Origin: Symbiodinium sp. CCMP2592
Lineage: Eukaryota > Sar > Dinophyceae > Suessiales > Symbiodiniaceae
Assembly (NCBI GenBank): GCA_905221615.1
Contig: CAJNDT010003112.1
Location: 1,344,001 to 1,408,000 of the forward strand
Length of the DNA: 64,000 nucleotides
Reading direction: 5' to 3'
Shown: positions 63,557 through 64,000 of the stretch, in pieces
Numbering within the stretch: the stretch's first letter is position 1
Layout of the letters: every line of letters begins with the position of its first letter
Translations under genes and position numbers: made by a program
The notes under the pieces: model-generated
Told to the model about the DNA's origin: nothing
The model's input: the letters and a program-made list of their open reading frames with translations, nothing else
The model's database searches: none

Positions 63557-64000
63557 ACTGAGAAAGCATTTTAGGATCCATGATCTCGGGACTATGCGAC
63601 AGCAGAAGCCCTGTACAAGTTCGATTGCTCATCGACTCAAGGACGTCAAACCACAATGTGAAACTGCATCTTCAGGAGTCAGGTCCGTTGGTTTTCGGAT
63701 TAAGATTTTGGGCTTCAGATGGTAAAAGGGCTGCAATGGATCTGACACTGTCAGCACGCACGGTCGAGGCTTTCGGGTTTCGGGCTCAGGATTTATGGTT
63801 GGGGTTTGGGGCTGACCGCGGTCGTCTCCCAACCCTAAACTAAACCCCAAACCCCGCATTCTTCAAACTGCGTCCGGGTCGCTTATCGGTTCCCAGGCGG
63901 GCACGCCAGGAGATCACCAAGAAAGACGGCACGCCAGTCCTTCGTCAAGAGGAGCTGCAACAAGCAGAATAATGTAAACAACTACACGTGTAGTCGTGTC

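Larger units (their letters stand above)
49361..64000. other. Right background II: gene-free, repeat-rich DNA
   Basis: As in 27-46 kb, I find no coding frame with convincing composition. The sequence is degenerate TTTAGGG text, unique A/T-rich DNA and palindromic elements (listed separately). Stretches without a defined element, such as 49360-50720, 52680-55160 and 62520-63380, hold only degenerate heptamers and short A/T or C runs. Confidence 0.6.

Noticed and set aside
1..64000. CRISPR arrays, tRNA or rRNA genes
   Set aside because: No direct-repeat/spacer layout was found, and no cloverleaf or rRNA core sequence was recognised by eye. Small RNA genes could still be missed without a covariance search.

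Overview
The window looks like nuclear DNA of a dinoflagellate, most likely Symbiodiniaceae or another member of the Suessiales. Three things point this way. TTTAGGG/CCCTAAA telomere-type heptamers are scattered in degenerate form over tens of kilobases. All supported genes in the gene-bearing block lie on one strand and have short introns, one apparently with a GC donor. Fragments resembling the 3' half of the dinoflagellate spliced leader lie just upstream of some open frames. The taxonomic call is inference; no marker gene is present.

Layout. (1) 1 to about 3.45 kb: repeat-rich background with palindromic MITE-like elements, a telomere-type array and no supported gene. (2) About 3.45-26.7 kb: a compositionally different block with tandem arrays at 3.5-5.0, 11.0-11.7, 12.35-12.5 and 12.9-14.1 kb, a 100-N gap at 6215-6314, and about a dozen plus-strand reading frames. 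Three spliced models are good: a RING-H2 protein (16256-18365, 570 aa), a roughly 1,570-residue protein in five or six exons (18863-23998), and a cytosine-C5-methyltransferase-like protein (24543-25900, 419 aa). The other frames are short and unrecognised. A perfect 15-bp inverted repeat sits at the two composition boundaries (3498-3512 and 26697-26711), and the hexamer CAATTG is enriched only between them. I propose that this 23-kb block is a large composite mobile element or a mobilised gene island. (3) About 26.7-64 kb: background again, with at least nine families of short palindromic elements, some nested, and one 5'-truncated LINE (46369-49268). The LINE has a 956-codon reverse-transcriptase/zinc-finger frame, a 16-bp target-site duplication and a pentanucleotide 3' tail, and it is inserted inside one of the palindromic elements. 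I see no host gene in these 37 kb.

How the parts may work together. If the block is one unit, the RING-H2 protein (ubiquitin ligase-like), the large lineage-specific protein (basic Lys/Gly-rich linker and three conserved-looking acidic blocks) and the methyltransferase-like protein would be its main products, with the terminal inverted repeat as the candidate mobilisation site. If it is not one unit, it is an ordinary unidirectional dinoflagellate gene cluster embedded in MITE-rich intergenic DNA.
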